Positions 12,876-25,420 of a DNA stretch of 48,629 nt are shown here, one piece after another. The DNA is taken from the NCBI RefSeq assembly GCF_000150275.1, contig NW_002060943.1, positions 12,947,639 to 12,996,267 on the forward strand. The letters are read 5' to 3'. This DNA comes from Trichoplax adhaerens (Eukaryota > Placozoa > Uniplacotomia > Trichoplacea > Trichoplacidae). Made by a program: the position numbers and the translations under genes. Under the pieces are notes generated by a model. That model saw only the letters and a program-made list of their open reading frames with translations. It ran no database searches and was not told the DNA's origin. Numbering within the stretch: position 1 is the first letter of the stretch; the number at the start of each line of letters is the position of its first letter.

Positions 12876-13782
12876 GCTATCCTCGAGTTGTAAAACGTTG
12901 CTCATCATGTGATGACCACATTATCACAATATCACAAGTGCTTCAAGTTCAACTTATGATTCCAAGCCAATGTCTAGCTGATGATGTAGAAATAGCGCTA
13001 ACGGTTTATTACATAGATCCTCCATACACTGATAATTTACAGATGAAGAACGACGATGGCTATCTGATTTATGTATCACCAATTATTCGCCTTGAACCGA
13101 TGGGTATAAATTTTATAGTAATGAATTATTTCATGCAAATTTACACTAGCCGATATTCTTTTCAAGAATTGCGTCAATATTTCAAAGTCAATAATACTTA
13201 AGATCTGCCATTAAAATTAGCTCTACGAAGCCAGTCGGATAAAATTTGGAATATCCAAGATGTACATGATCAAATGATATCGATATCACAAACAGACAAT
13301 ATATCTTACGTCAAGATATCAATCTGTCATTTCTCCAATTATTTCATCTTTTTTCGATCTACTATTTCAACTCTACAAAAGTTTTTGTTTCTAACGTATC
13401 AGAAAAGAGTTTGTGTAAAAGCTTCTCTATCAACAATCGATTACTGTCTGAATACAACTTATTTGAAGATTGTTTTACTAATGAAACATTACGGCAAATT
13501 CCTAAGGATTTTAAGTTCACATCGCTTTCAGCAGCCGAGCTCGAAAAGCAAATTATGGAGAATGGTCTATATCAAATCACTTTTAACGAAGACGGCCTAA
13601 ATTGTAAAAATAGTAAATTGTTAGAGCAGACTATTAATATCAATTGGAATGTAACACTATGCTATTATCTCCATTACCAATGCTTTATTATAAGTCCAAA
13701 TCGTAAGTCAACTGATGTAGCAAATCGAATAGTTACACCTATTGGTGATCAACGTGAATCAAATCCAAAATATTATTCTTGA
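12876..13782 (+). pseudogene. ZU5-UPA domain relic (UNC5/ankyrin-type)
   Basis: After a good acceptor (TTTTTTATAG) frame 2 encodes a recognisable ZU5 core: LMIPSQCLADDVEIAL, then VSPIIRLEPMG. An in-frame TAA at 13199-13201 interrupts it. The same frame then continues with DLPLKLALRS, a tryptophan region and ISICHFSNYF, as ZU5 domains end. A frameshift around 13340-13370 moves to frame 1. There a UPA-like segment follows (KVFVSNVSEKSL, then LEKQIMENGLYQITF) and ends with TGA at 13780-13782. No death domain is found downstream. Such proteins act as cytoplasmic adaptor or receptor tails. A stop plus a frameshift argue for a decayed gene; sequencing error or a missed mini-intron between about 13090 and 13200 are alternatives. 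Confidence 0.65.
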
Positions 13783-14800
13783 TAATGGTAAGTTAATAGT
13801 ATACGTCAGAAATATGATGATTCATTAAACCTAAGAATAGTCGTATGACTTTAACTTGACTTTCAGAACTAAACATTAAATATCTATTTCGATCTTGCAT
13901 AGACTTCATCAGACCAAGTTCCTGATGATATTGAGCCAACATCGATTAAAACTGGTCACTATTATCCTTGTAATTCTAGAATGATTTAATGCAATAGGGC
14001 ATCATTACAAGTTAAGTTTAATTTCTAGATTATCTAATACTAAAATTATGATTGAAGTAATTCACTCTATATTTGATTGTGTGTGTAGCTCTATTTGATA
14101 TGATCAGGCTTCTAAGAATAGATATTATGGTGATACTAACATTAGATGATTGCTTACTACTATACTATACAGTGAACGTACCTTTTCAGAATTGCTGATG
14201 ACTATATTAGCCAGTTGATTAATTATAGTACAAGATTTATGTGGCTAAACCTACTTTAATCTCGAAGATGCCCAATAGCGAAAGGCGCTGGACATTAACA
14301 GAAAAGTAGGGATTTTTTAAGTAGAATGATTCGGATTATAGAAAATAATGATTTATTTGAGGAAAAGTATTCTATTTTTATGACTCAAGTCTGATTGTAG
14401 TTAATTATGTCATAAATGGATTTGATGAAATGTATTTAAGAAGTGCAGAGATGAAATCACAAGGGAGGCAGACTTAGCTTTGCTTTGAGCTCGGAATACT
14501 TTACATTTTAGACTAGGTTCTTGTAGTAATTGATTCTTGCGCGATTATTCTTGAAACCTTTATATAAAGCCTTTTAGAAAATTCCATTTGATTGCAATGG
14601 CGAACAGATGTTTGGCTATCAGACTAAGGCGAGCCTAGAGCCTTACTAATGCAATGCTATTAAGATATAATTCCACATTCAAGACTTTTAGCCTTTCTTT
14701 ATTTTATTATCCTACTGATTTAATCGCTGACTTATTGATGGACACAATACTAAATCATCTTCACTTTCATCATTTCCTTAAATTGAAATTTTAATCTTAT
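13783..14800. other. Non-coding gap between two relics
   Basis: No open frame longer than a few dozen codons and no recognisable domain. It lies between the ZU5-UPA relic and the transmembrane relic and may contain decayed introns of either. Confidence 0.4.
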
Positions 14801-15155
14801 TTTGATACAAATCTAGTACCAGTTGCTGAAATGATTTCAGTACCACAAATACAGTATGCTGTAGATCATCAACATGGAACAGAATTCATTCGAATTGTAA
14901 CCACTGATCGAATTTTGCGTCCATTGCAATGACAACATGTTGTAAGCAAAAGTGAAGTTATCCAAATGAAAAGCCAGTTGTACAGAGATTAGAACATACT
15001 TACTTTTCGATATCTTACGTAATTATCGCAATGGGCGTGATTTGGGGTATTTTGTCAATACTAATTATTACAAAGTAACGAGGTCTATGCGCTCCAAGAA
15101 TTTAGGAAACTGTTGGAATTAGAAGCTAGAAATGGAAAACTGAATTCAGAATAAA
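14801..15155 (+). pseudogene. Decayed coding relic with one transmembrane helix, unidentified
   Basis: One frame carries about 40 codons with protein-like composition, including VPQIQYAVDHQHGTEF and IRIVTTDR, ending at a TGA near 14931. Another open block contains a 20-residue hydrophobic helix (SYVIIAMGVIWGILSILI) ending in ITK at 15077. In a shifted frame, a charged tail NEVYALQEFRKLLELEARNG runs to a TAA near 15155. The order of ectodomain, helix and short basic-acidic tail suggests the 3' end of a type I membrane protein with at least two frame breaks. I do not recognise the family. Short introns could instead explain the frame changes. Confidence 0.3.
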
Positions 15156-15399
15156 ACATTGAACCCTTGGACAGTCTATCCGAGTTCTATGTCATCATTC
15201 ACTACAAGCTGACTGCTGACTGATAGTTTGTATTCGAAATTTCAAAAAATAAAATAACTCAATCATGCAGTAAAAATTAAAAAAACAGCAGGTGCCAATT
15301 ACTCAAGGTTGTTGTGATCTATATTGGTGAAATTTTAGCCAAATTCAAAGTAAACACCTGAAAAATTGAAAGATAGAATTAATGGCTACGCAATGGCGG

Positions 15400-15790
15400 A
15401 ACAGTTTTCAACTAGTACAGTGCAGTATTGTAGAGGGCTTGCCACGCCCGTGAAAAAAATGCTCTCCATTTTTGGCTTCAATGGGGCATAATTGAGTTAT
15501 GTCACGTGTCTTTGTCAGACCATTCTTGACGTCTGATTGGCTGATAGACCACTTGGGTTGATGAACCTTCAAACCAACTCATGTTATTGTGCGTCACTTG
15601 CGGTACAGTGGACAGTACGTACAATGCGCCACGATCCTGGTACTGAAGAATTCATAGTAAACCAACAACAGACCAGGATAGTATGTACGGTAAGGTATCG
15701 CTGGTAACGTTGGCAGTGGCTTCTCCGATGGTATTTGCGTCAAGCGCTCAGGAGGGGGTGGTTGCTTAATTTAATTTAAGCATATCTATA
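15400..15790. other. Locally GC-richer non-coding segment
   Basis: This stretch is noticeably less AT-rich than its surroundings and includes CACGTG, CTGATTGGCTGATAG (an inverted CCAAT box) and several GTAC words. There is no ORF and no gene start downstream that would make it a promoter. It could be part of a mobile element remnant leading into the repeats that follow. Confidence 0.35.
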
Positions 15791-16147
15791 TGTATACCTA
15801 CTTATTTATTATAATTATAATTATTGTAGCAAATTTCTATTGCTTACCACTTTCCATTTTGATAACGTGAAGATAACTTCTACTCAGATAATCCAAGACA
15901 AGTCATTATATTATTCAGTGCAATAGTCCTCTTGGTAAGATCCTTTGCATTTTAGGGATGTTTTTGGTGGCAACCCTATATGTATGCCTTCTTATATATT
16001 ATAATTATAATTATTGTAGCGAATTTCTATTGCTTACCACTTTTCATTTTGATAACGTGAAGATAACTTCTACTCAGATAATCCAAGACAAGTCATTATA
16101 TTATTCAGTGCAATAGTCCTCTTGGTAAGATCATTTGCATTTTGGGG
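15791..16147 (+). repeat. Recent ~167-bp direct duplication, period 190
   Basis: Copy 1 (15791-15958) and copy 2 (15981-16147) are nearly identical over about 167 bp. They begin with TGTAT and run through TTATTGTAGC, GATAACGTGAAGATAACTTC and AATAGTCCTCTTGGTAAGATC. Only about eight or nine mismatches are visible, far fewer than in other repeats here, so the duplication is young. There is no ORF. Confidence 0.9.
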
Positions 16148-16315
16148 GTTAAGCAGCAGTCAACACGGTAAAAGTCAACGCTTTTTGTGCACTGATTTTC
16201 ATTTTTCAATCGGGTAATGATTGTTGAAATGTAGAAAATTCCAGCTTAGTAAATGCGTCAAAGTGAAATCGTTGGGATTTTTGCAACGGTACTACTCAAG
16301 CCGTTCGTTCCACTT

Positions 16316-17020
16316 GGATAAATGATACACGTCTGAAATTGATAATGCTTTGCTTAAAATTTTATTTTGATAATTGTATATAATTAAGTATTAAATACAC
16401 GCGGATAAATGATACAAGTCTTTTAAAAGTTATAATACTTTGCTTAAATTTTACTTTGATATTTATAATGAGTAATAGTTACAATACTTTGCTTAAATTT
16501 TACTCTGATAATTGCAGATAGTTATTGTACAATGTACATACGCGGGTGAATGATACATATCCAAAACTTACAAAGCTTTGCTTACATTTTACATTGATTA
16601 TTATAATTAGTTTTTGTACGTACGGCAATAAATAGTACACGTATGAAAGTTACAACGCTAAGCTTAAGTTTTAATTTGATAACTCTAATTAGTAATACAG
16701 TACTGACATTGCTTTGCTTAAATTTTACCCTGATAATTATAATTGGTTATTGTACAATATACCTACGGGGGGGTGAACGATACATATCCAAAAGTTACAA
16801 AGCTTTGCTTAAATTTTACTTTGATTATTACAATTAGTCGAGTACACGTTCAAATGAACGGGAACATTTACTACACAACATACTGCACTGAACAAGATTC
16901 AGAGCTAGGTTATCAGACTATCTATCAATCCCTTCTCAGTGTGAGATAATATGAGCTGCTTCAGTAAACTTTATTGTATACTTTGCGTAAATTCTACTTT
17001 GATAATTAGTTATTGTACAT
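16316..17020 (+). repeat. Minisatellite with higher-order (three-subunit) structure
   Basis: The core block CTTTGCTTAAATTTTACTTTGATAA and variants occurs near 16347, 16438, 16486, 16573, 16655, 16710, 16802 and 16979. The spacings are about 91, 48, 87, 82, 55 and 92 bp, then a partial outlier. This is a long-short-long pattern repeated twice, giving a higher-order period of about 226-229 bp. Long units also carry a GGATAAATGATACACGT-like head and a GTTATTGTACAATGTACATACG tail. Small ORFs at 16643-16949 are by-products of the repeat. Confidence 0.85.
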
Positions 17021-19321
17021 CGGGAATTTATTGACCCAGTGTCCTTTTCTATGATTTGGAATATTATTAACGAATACTCCATTAATAATTTATTTTATAT
17101 TTTCACTATCGAAAGATGTATTTAGTATTGCAGCCTCTCATTACGTAAGAATTCTTCCGTCATTATTCAATTAGTAGTTCACATTTACTCTTTCAACTGA
17201 ACCTACTTTACGGTATCCTCAGTACTAATTCACCAAATGCTTTAATGGTATATTGCTGGACTAATTATTTTTGTGGGTAATAAGTTGCTAATGATAAGTA
17301 TATGAAACTATTTAGGCTTATTTTCACAATTTTATCGTTTTAGCAGATGGTTATGCACATTTTAAGGTGCAGATTCGATACTAGTCTAGTATGTAGCACT
17401 TCTTTTATATTAGAAACATCAATCAGGCATTTGCTAACATAGAAAACTGTAAAGATAGCGGTTACGCTAGTTATCAAAGGAGTGGATTTTAGGTAATCAA
17501 TGTTCATAACACCTTTTTAACCCAACGCCAAAGAATGTCAAGCACGAAAAATCAAAAAGAATTTTTGTGATTCTTCCGTAAAATTTGTTTAATACTTCAA
17601 TCTAGATTATCCGTAAAAATAAGCAAATTGCATTCTTTTAGGGCAATTTTGTCTCCAAATGCTAACCGTGTTACTTCTAGTAGATTTTAGATCAACGAAA
17701 TTTTAAATGAATATTGATTATCATTTTAATTTACAAACATTAAAGATTTAGTTTTCTACAACTCCTGGCAGCATGACTGTAAATAAATAGCTACTGATTC
17801 AAATCTGGCAGCATCGTATGGCAATAGCTGTCTAATTCAAGTATAAAATTGATTCGATTAAATTTCATAAATCTCAGTCAGATAATAACCTGCCAATTTT
17901 TCGTGGACGTTTGCTAGCTTATATCACTATAAGCTGCTTTAATACAGTAAAACCTTAGTTAAATCGATTACCAATATTTATAATCTATAAGCCAGTACTT
18001 GCATACTTCCCCTTAATATCTACGTGTTGAATGTTTTAATTCATAATTCTGTCATCTCGCCAGCCTAATTTATTTCAGATTGATAAATACATTATCATAA
18101 TAATTGTTAACGTGTAAGGACCCATTTGGCACTACCATAGCAGGATATTTTATTTATAGGAGTAATTTCAGTCTTTTATACAAGTACGGCTTTTATTAGA
18201 TGATTTTTCACTTTTAATGATGATAGAATTCCATGTAACACTATTTTTTATCAATTGGTTCGCAATAGTTGGTTTTAAGATTACTGCATTACTAATGCAA
18301 AGGATAACTGCGGTTGGAAAACATCATTAAATAAATATTTGAGACAGCAGAAAGCATTTAAATTAGTAACTATAATTGCAAGAAGCATGCTATTTCAAAG
18401 TTAATTATGGCATTTCACTAGTCATAACATTATTTTAATGTACTTGTTTTAATCACAGTAGCAGTTCAACAAAACTTCCGAATGGACTATTAGTTTTTCG
18501 ACGGATTAAAGAAATGAAAAATTGTAGGGAACAGATATAGCCTTTTACCACTTAGTATCACAGCTTAATTAATCTTTAAAAGCTTTATTAAAGGTATTAA
18601 AAATATTAGATGATTCATAACGATATTATGTGGAAACATCTATTCTCATATTTATGTGTTTGCTAGATAAAGGTGCTTGATACTTATAATGTTATAATTG
18701 TCGATCGTATCAGGAAGTTAGATAGTAGCTTGATTTAAAATTCGAAACATACATCCAATCCGAAGATCTTAGTTTATTTTCTGATGAGATATGTGTTTGT
18801 TAATTTTATATTCTGTAGCAATTTTAAATATTATAATTGGCCAAATTGGCATTTGACAGAAAACACATTTGCTTTTGAGAAATCAATAAGTAGCAAGTGA
18901 CTGTTCAATTCGCAATAGTAGATAAATCAGATAACCTTTAATGGGTGCTTTCATGGGAAAATCTTGTACAATTAAAAATAATCTACTTAACTCTTACTTG
19001 ATTAATATCATAAATGAATCAAAATTCTAGTATAAAAATTTTGTTAACTCGAATTAATTATTAATAGAATTAAAATAATTTATTCATTCATTATCGATTA
19101 GGCAAGTCACAGATATTATTTCTAACTTATCATCTTACATTAGTTATGTCATAGTTCTACCAGAAGTTCTAGTACCTTATTATAGATGTGGAGTGCCGGT
19201 TTAATTCAAATCTGATTAGTCGTTCGAATTATCGTTCGATAGCTTTATTTCTTCATGAATTAAGCTATACTGTTTTCTTGGATTTTAAAAGGTCTTTACA
19301 GTTATTTCTTCATCAAGATTA
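17021..19321. other. Intergenic DNA upstream of the ODC-like gene
   Basis: AT-rich sequence with no supported ORF, RNA gene or clear repeat. The promoter and any 5' non-coding exon of the ODC-like gene should lie at its right end, but no decisive core-promoter motif is visible. Confidence 0.5.
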
Positions 19322-22300
19322 ATGGCAACTGCTAGTACAACGATTGTTAATGATAGCCCTCTACAAGTTTTACCATCTATAGACCTTCCCAACCTAATAC
19401 AACGCAAAGCTACTGATCATATGGTAGGTTTTCTTTTATTACAGGCAGACTGACTAATTACGGAAAAAGCCATTACTTGATTGTTACGATTCTAGTCAAC
19501 GTATTTTGTAGATTAGTTTGTTGTTTTCGTAAATTGTTTATTACATTAGATGATAATCGAATGTGAATTAAATATTTTAATGATGATATTTAACTCAGTA
19601 TCAACATTACTTATTATTTCATCTTGATGAGTTGCTATTAATTAAAGTCAATTAATTGATTTAGTGGTGCTGAGTTTCTAGGTCCTAGTTGGTCATTAAT
19701 TGATTTATTAAAAATTAAAGTTGTTTACTGTTGGACTCTATAGTGAGTTATATTATAAATTTTCTGTCTTATTTTATACTAATGCAAGTAAATTGTAGAA
19801 CCAGCATACTTTAGCTATACCCCATAAGTGTATTGCAATTGTATATAAGCTCATATAGCGTTTTGTTTACTCAGTTGCTATTTCTTAGTTTTGCGATAAG
19901 GTCTATACTTTTTGTGTACACTTAGAATAAAATTCATTTAGTTAAACCAGCTTCTAGCCACTCATAATACTTGTGAGTCAGTAGTTAGTCTAACTTTCGG
20001 CACTCCTCCTTAGTTAGTAGAAATCTTTAGGTAGCTAGTAAGGTAGTTTAATAAGATCATATACCAGAAGAGTAAATCGTGACATTGATATATTACAAAG
20101 CATAGCAGATTCAGTGACTAAAGAAAAGTATTCGTAATATTTCTACAATAGCAATGCAATGACGAACCTTTCAATATTGTTGATATTGGTGATATAGTCC
20201 ACAAGATTAAAATGGTAAGCAGATGATAATAAACCCTCGAATATATCATGTGAAACACAGATAACCAAATTGCACATTTCCAGTTAGAAAGTGTACAACT
20301 ACGCTTTAGTCTACTATAACAAAAGACATAGCATTAATCCTGAAGTAAATGCTGATATAATGTATTTATAATAACAGTGTTTAACAATGTCTATTGAGAT
20401 CGAAGCTTTATAGAAGTATTGATATTTCAGTAAAATAACAAGAAATATCTCAATTGTATTTTTTCTATAACTCTATAACTTAACAATTATTCTTCATCTT
20501 CTTGATTTGGTATTACAATTATAAATGAAATTGCGAGACATAATTTGACATTTCTTTGTTAAGTTTTAGTTTGTAACTGTAAAGAGTTGGTAAATAATAA
20601 TGCTTTCAATATTGTGCAATATATTTTACTAAAAATTCGAATTCGCAATTTCGTTAAAGATTTTTACAATTGTCAAGTATTACTTACTATCTAGAGTTAA
20701 TGTTAACTACGGTATTTAAGGTTTTACTATTCTCAACTGGCATAGGAGGTAGGGATCGGTACAAGTGGTTAAAGTTAATATACAACTATCTACTAATCTC
20801 CACACCCTCGATTACTTAAAAAACGGCCATGTTTTATGTTTAGACTGTCCACAGTTGTAATGTACGAGTATTGTGTGCCTAACAATTATTATATTGTACG
20901 ATAGTAGATTAGTGATAAAGTGGAATTAAGAATCGCAATGAGGTTTCCAACTTACTTAAGCGTAATCCTCGTAAAAACGAAAATTTTGGTAATAACTTTT
21001 ATTGCATGTCACTAAAAATTAGTCACAAGCATTAGGTCATTTTTAGCAAATGTAAGTTGGTAATGAGATCATGCTAACGGTAATCTGTAACAATAACAGG
21101 TTTATAATATATCAAATTCAGCTAATATTGAATTAAAGTACACATGCAATCGTATTAAATGTATAGCAGCTAGGAACTTAGTTATGTCCGAATTTTTTCG
21201 TTGCAAAATATATACAATCTAATAAATTATTACATAGCAGATAATGCCGCAATATTTATACCCCGATTACTATTTAAGTTACAAACCTTAAACGATGAAT
21301 AACTCACTTAAGATCTATGGGTGCATGGGTATTTAAGCGTCGTCATATGAATAACAAATGCTTTAATCCCATCATACATGATACGTTTTCCAACAGTTGA
21401 AGTATTTGAGAACTTAAAGAGTCTTTACAAGTGAGAACTTTCAATGGCAGACAAAAGTTAAAGATTTAGTTACACTAACTAATCGAATTGTTAACAGTAT
21501 AAATGATGAAGTGCAGAATTTTGTTGATATAAACAACTTGATAGCAGATAAAAAGGCATTCACTTTTCCTGAGATGATAATGTAAAGTTACCTTCTTACA
21601 TTGATATAAACATACATTTATTATTCTTGGCTATAAATCATGCAGTGGTTTTCTCTCCTGCCTCGTGTACATCCTTATTTTGGTATGTTCACATTTTAAA
21701 ACTGAATCTATTCAGATTAAATTCACCTTTAAAATTAATGCATGAATTATATATATACTTCTAAAAAACATATTGACTTTGCTACTTGCATAACTAGCCC
21801 TAAAATGTAACGTTGATAGAGGATTTTTAGCCACTTTACTAGCCTTTGGATTTGGTTTTGAAGGTGTTAGTAAGGTCAGCATAAATTTTAATTTTTAACA
21901 ATTTCAGCATAGATAGTAGAATAGAATTAATCGTATCATGTTATAGTAATTATCATAACTATTTTATTAACGGATTAATTAAATATATCATTTTATGAAG
22001 GCTGAAATCGATACAGTTTTGAAAATGGGGGCTTCACCTGAAAAGATTATTTTTGCTAATCCATACAAGCCAATTTCTCATATAAAGTATGTTTTAATAG
22101 AGTATCATGTTTAAAGTAGAAATAAGGTAAATCGTTAATAATATGACGATTTTAATAATATCCATAGTATTATTAAAAAGCGAATGTACATGGGCTGAGA
22201 GTAAATAAATTAATTAGACTACTTAAATAAATTCTGGGTATTTAAGATACGCTGCTCATCAAAACGTAAATCTGATGACATTCGACAACGTCACAGAATT

Positions 22301-24518
22301 ATATAAGATCAAAGAGTTTTATCCAAAAGCAAGGTGAATTATTTAATACCCTCCTATTAGCCTATAGCACTATATCTCGAAATTAATACTTTTTATATAA
22401 CGGCTATCAATGTGAATACATTAGGTTACTTTTACGTTTAAAATTTGATGATCCTAGATCGAAGTATGAAGTAAGTTATTATCACTTATTTACGCACGTA
22501 GCCTAAAAAGATAGTCATGATCGTATAGTAAGTGTTTTCATGTTCCTTACGATGCAGTTGGGTAAAAAATACGGCGTTGAAATTGATGAAGTTACGCATA
22601 TACTACAGATAGCGCGCGAGTTACAGCTAAATGTCGTTGGAATTAGGTAAGTAAATTAGCAGTATTCAATCAACTATCTAGACTTAAATATTCGATTAAT
22701 AATTTACAGCTATGTAAACGTTTGGTTAACTGTTTTTTTATCAGCATATAAGAATAATGCAAATTACATCTACTTATTGTTATATAATAGCGCGTGCATA
22801 CGTTCATTTATGGGATTAATAGTTGAGATTGTTATGATTACTTCATTTAGTGTCGATATTGCCTTGTCGATTAATTTATTTGATCTATCCACTTGAATTT
22901 TCGATAGTTATCACGTCGGTGGCGGATATACCGATGCCTGTAATTTTTTGAAAGCTATAGAATTAGCTAAAACTGCCTTTAATTATGCGGTATTCATAAA
23001 TACATTGACGACTAAATTTTATGATAACATAATACTAAACATGTAGTTTAAGTTTATAATAAATGTCGAGTAGATTTTAATTCAAATACTTAACCCTCGG
23101 AATAACAGAAATCGATAGGAATTAATTTTAATGTTTTGGATATTGGTGGTGGATTTCCTGGCCAAGCAAATTCACTTTTTAAGAAAGTACGAGGATCTAA
23201 ATTGACATAGTTAATAGATCAAGAACGAAATTTTAAATATATTTAGTTTTTCAAATATTTTTGTCTAGATTTGTAGCAATATCAGCAGCGCTTTAGATAA
23301 GCATTTCCCAGTTGAAGACAACATTAGCATTATTGCTGAGCCCGGTAAAACTTCCTTTTTTAAATACCGTTTTAATCTCGATTATGATCTAATTTAGCAA
23401 TCAATTTCTATCATAAACACAGAGCCTAAGAATGGCAATTAATTATTAATCTTAGGCTTTATTATCCTCGTTTAATAGGTAGATATTTCGCGGAAACTGC
23501 CTTTACGTTAGTTCTTTGCGTAGCTGGCAAACGTGAAATTTATGAAATTGATCAGAAGATTCCAGTTTATAGTAAGATTCATAGGAATTATTAGGCCTCA
23601 TGTAATTGTGCTTTCCAATATTGGATATTTACGGTGGAGTTAATGTGTTGTCGCAATTTAATTGATTGACAATTATAAAACGCTAGATAAAGGATGTATT
23701 AAAAAGAAATTTAGAAATGAGGCCTGTAATAAGGTACGGCAGTAATATCCAAGTCTACAATTAATTCTTGAGTGCAGTAGTAATGCTTTGTTTTTGAAAT
23801 TTTATTAAAGAAAAAGTTTGAATATTACGTCAATGACGGGCGTTATGGATCCTTTTCTGAATTTTTAATGAGCTACGGATGTCAGTATCCTCAAGTTATC
23901 GGAAAGAAATCTGAAACGTTATATTCAACTCGTCTTTGGGGACCCACTGTTAGCGGATCGGATTGTATATTTGAGGAATGCTACCTTCCTGAAGTAAGAA
24001 CTTGTTGTAATATTAAAGACGTGACTTATTGATAAAAATTTGAAAGTATTGATGAATTTGTCGACAGTTACAAGCTCAAGCGATAGCATGTAATCAGTCT
24101 CAAAAACTTTCTGTATCATCCTTAGCTAAATATTGCTGACAATTACGTAATATTTCTATCGTAACACACTGTAGCTCGAAGTAGGGGATCTAATTTACTT
24201 TGAAGGTAAGAAAAAATTATAATCTTATCAGGAAAGAGACAATACCATAACAAATGTTTTATCGACAATCTTGATAGAAATGGGAGCCTATACGACAGTT
24301 TTAGGTACTAATTTTAATGGACTTACTAGACCTGTTTCATACTATGTCATTGATCAAGGGATGTGGTAAGACCAGCACTTTCGAAACTTATTAACGTTTT
24401 ATCATTACCTGGATTTAGAACTTGTGAAAACCCAGCTTATAATTGAATTTTTAACAGGAACGTGGCTAACCATAAATTATTGACAAAATTCAAGGCCGTT
24501 GATGAATACTCAGCGTAA
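19322..24518 (+). CDS. Ornithine decarboxylase-family protein lacking the catalytic cysteine, 16 exons
   Basis: Exons: 19322-19423, 21451-21555, 21646-21682, 21798-21874, 22001-22086, 22247-22333, 22425-22470, 22558-22646, 22908-22989, 23109-23186, 23269-23344, 23479-23564, 23811-23993, 24175-24205, 24278-24365, 24458-24518. All phases agree and give 437 aa, close to the family's usual ~450. ODC is a cytosolic PLP enzyme that makes putrescine; active sites form at the dimer interface. Retained: K84 in FALKCN (PLP Schiff base), E109, H212 in YHVGGG, DIGGGFPG 248-255, E287/R290 in AEPGR, D326 in YVNDG and Y393 in MGAYT. Changed: the WGPTCDG loop is WGPTVSG (V364 replaces the catalytic Cys; S365 replaces Asp) and GFDCASK is GFEGVSK. 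The second intron needs a GC donor. Start: first ATG followed by a good donor. It may be a regulatory pseudoenzyme (antizyme-inhibitor-like) or an enzyme of altered specificity. Confidence 0.88.
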
Positions 24519-25000
24519 ATAGACACATTTAATTAGATAGAATATGAGAGTATGCATATCCACGAAGGAATTACTACTTAAGCGCATTATTAGATAAATC
24601 ACAAATTACAAAGCTAAATACTGCAATGATGAGTGTTGAATTTACGCCGTTATTTCATTTATTCTTAGGTATTACGAAGTTACAGTACAATAACAAGGCT
24701 AAGATGTAATAATTGCTCTAATGATACCTAATATATGCAGTATTGTAAAAATAAGTCATTATAATTAGGAGATAAATTAGATGAGTACATAAAATTTAAT
24801 ATCAGTATGTAATCGTTCTGTAACGCCTAATATAGATGCATAAGATTTTACTCTGTGAAATAGCAGAGCCTATATCATAGACCTAAACATAATTATTGAA
24901 GTTCGCGTACCATGATTGCCAGTAGTATTATTACTGGAAGCAAATAAGCACATATTAAAGAATAAAATGATTGATTATTACTGGCTACTTTCGGAGAATT

Positions 25001-25420
25001 TATAATCAACTCACGCTTCAACATTTGTATAAATCCTTATAACGAAGTACAGTGAATGTTAATCTGATTGATAGATATGGAATTGATAAAATTGGTAAAT
25101 AATAGAATTTTATAATTAAAAGCGGATACAGTCGGTGATTATGAAGTCATATATGAGTATTTTGTCCTAAATATCACTAATATTCTTCATAATCTAGCCG
25201 TAATTTATTACAATACGTCCTTATCGAATATTACTTCCTGTATTTATGATAATAGCTGATAGTGTTAGACAACAAATACCTTTTATTATCATTAATAATC
25301 ATTTCCATTTCAATCTTTTATTATAAATTTGTAAATGTTAACTCCTGCTATTTGTACAATTTGCCGCTGTAAAACTGAATGTTACTTACATCGAAATTAT
25401 TTCGTATTGAATGTATTATG
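25001..25420 (+). repeat. Dispersed repeat, copy B (partner at 4774-5200)
   Basis: Colinear with the GPCR-array copy about 20 kb away, in the same orientation, with moderate divergence. The shared block GCTGTAAAACTGAATGTTA lies near the right end. Boundaries are approximate because similarity fades on both sides. Confidence 0.75.

Noticed and set aside
13274-13600. Two overlapping ORFs (13274-13600, 13411-13782) as two genes
   Set aside because: They are the two sides of one frameshift in the ZU5-UPA relic.
15791-16147. CRISPR-like or LTR interpretation of the direct repeat
   Set aside because: Only two copies, no spacers of regular length, no LTR termini, primer-binding site or polymerase between them.
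16643-16949. Small ORFs with hydrophobic repeats
   Set aside because: They are translations of the minisatellite and carry no independent signal.
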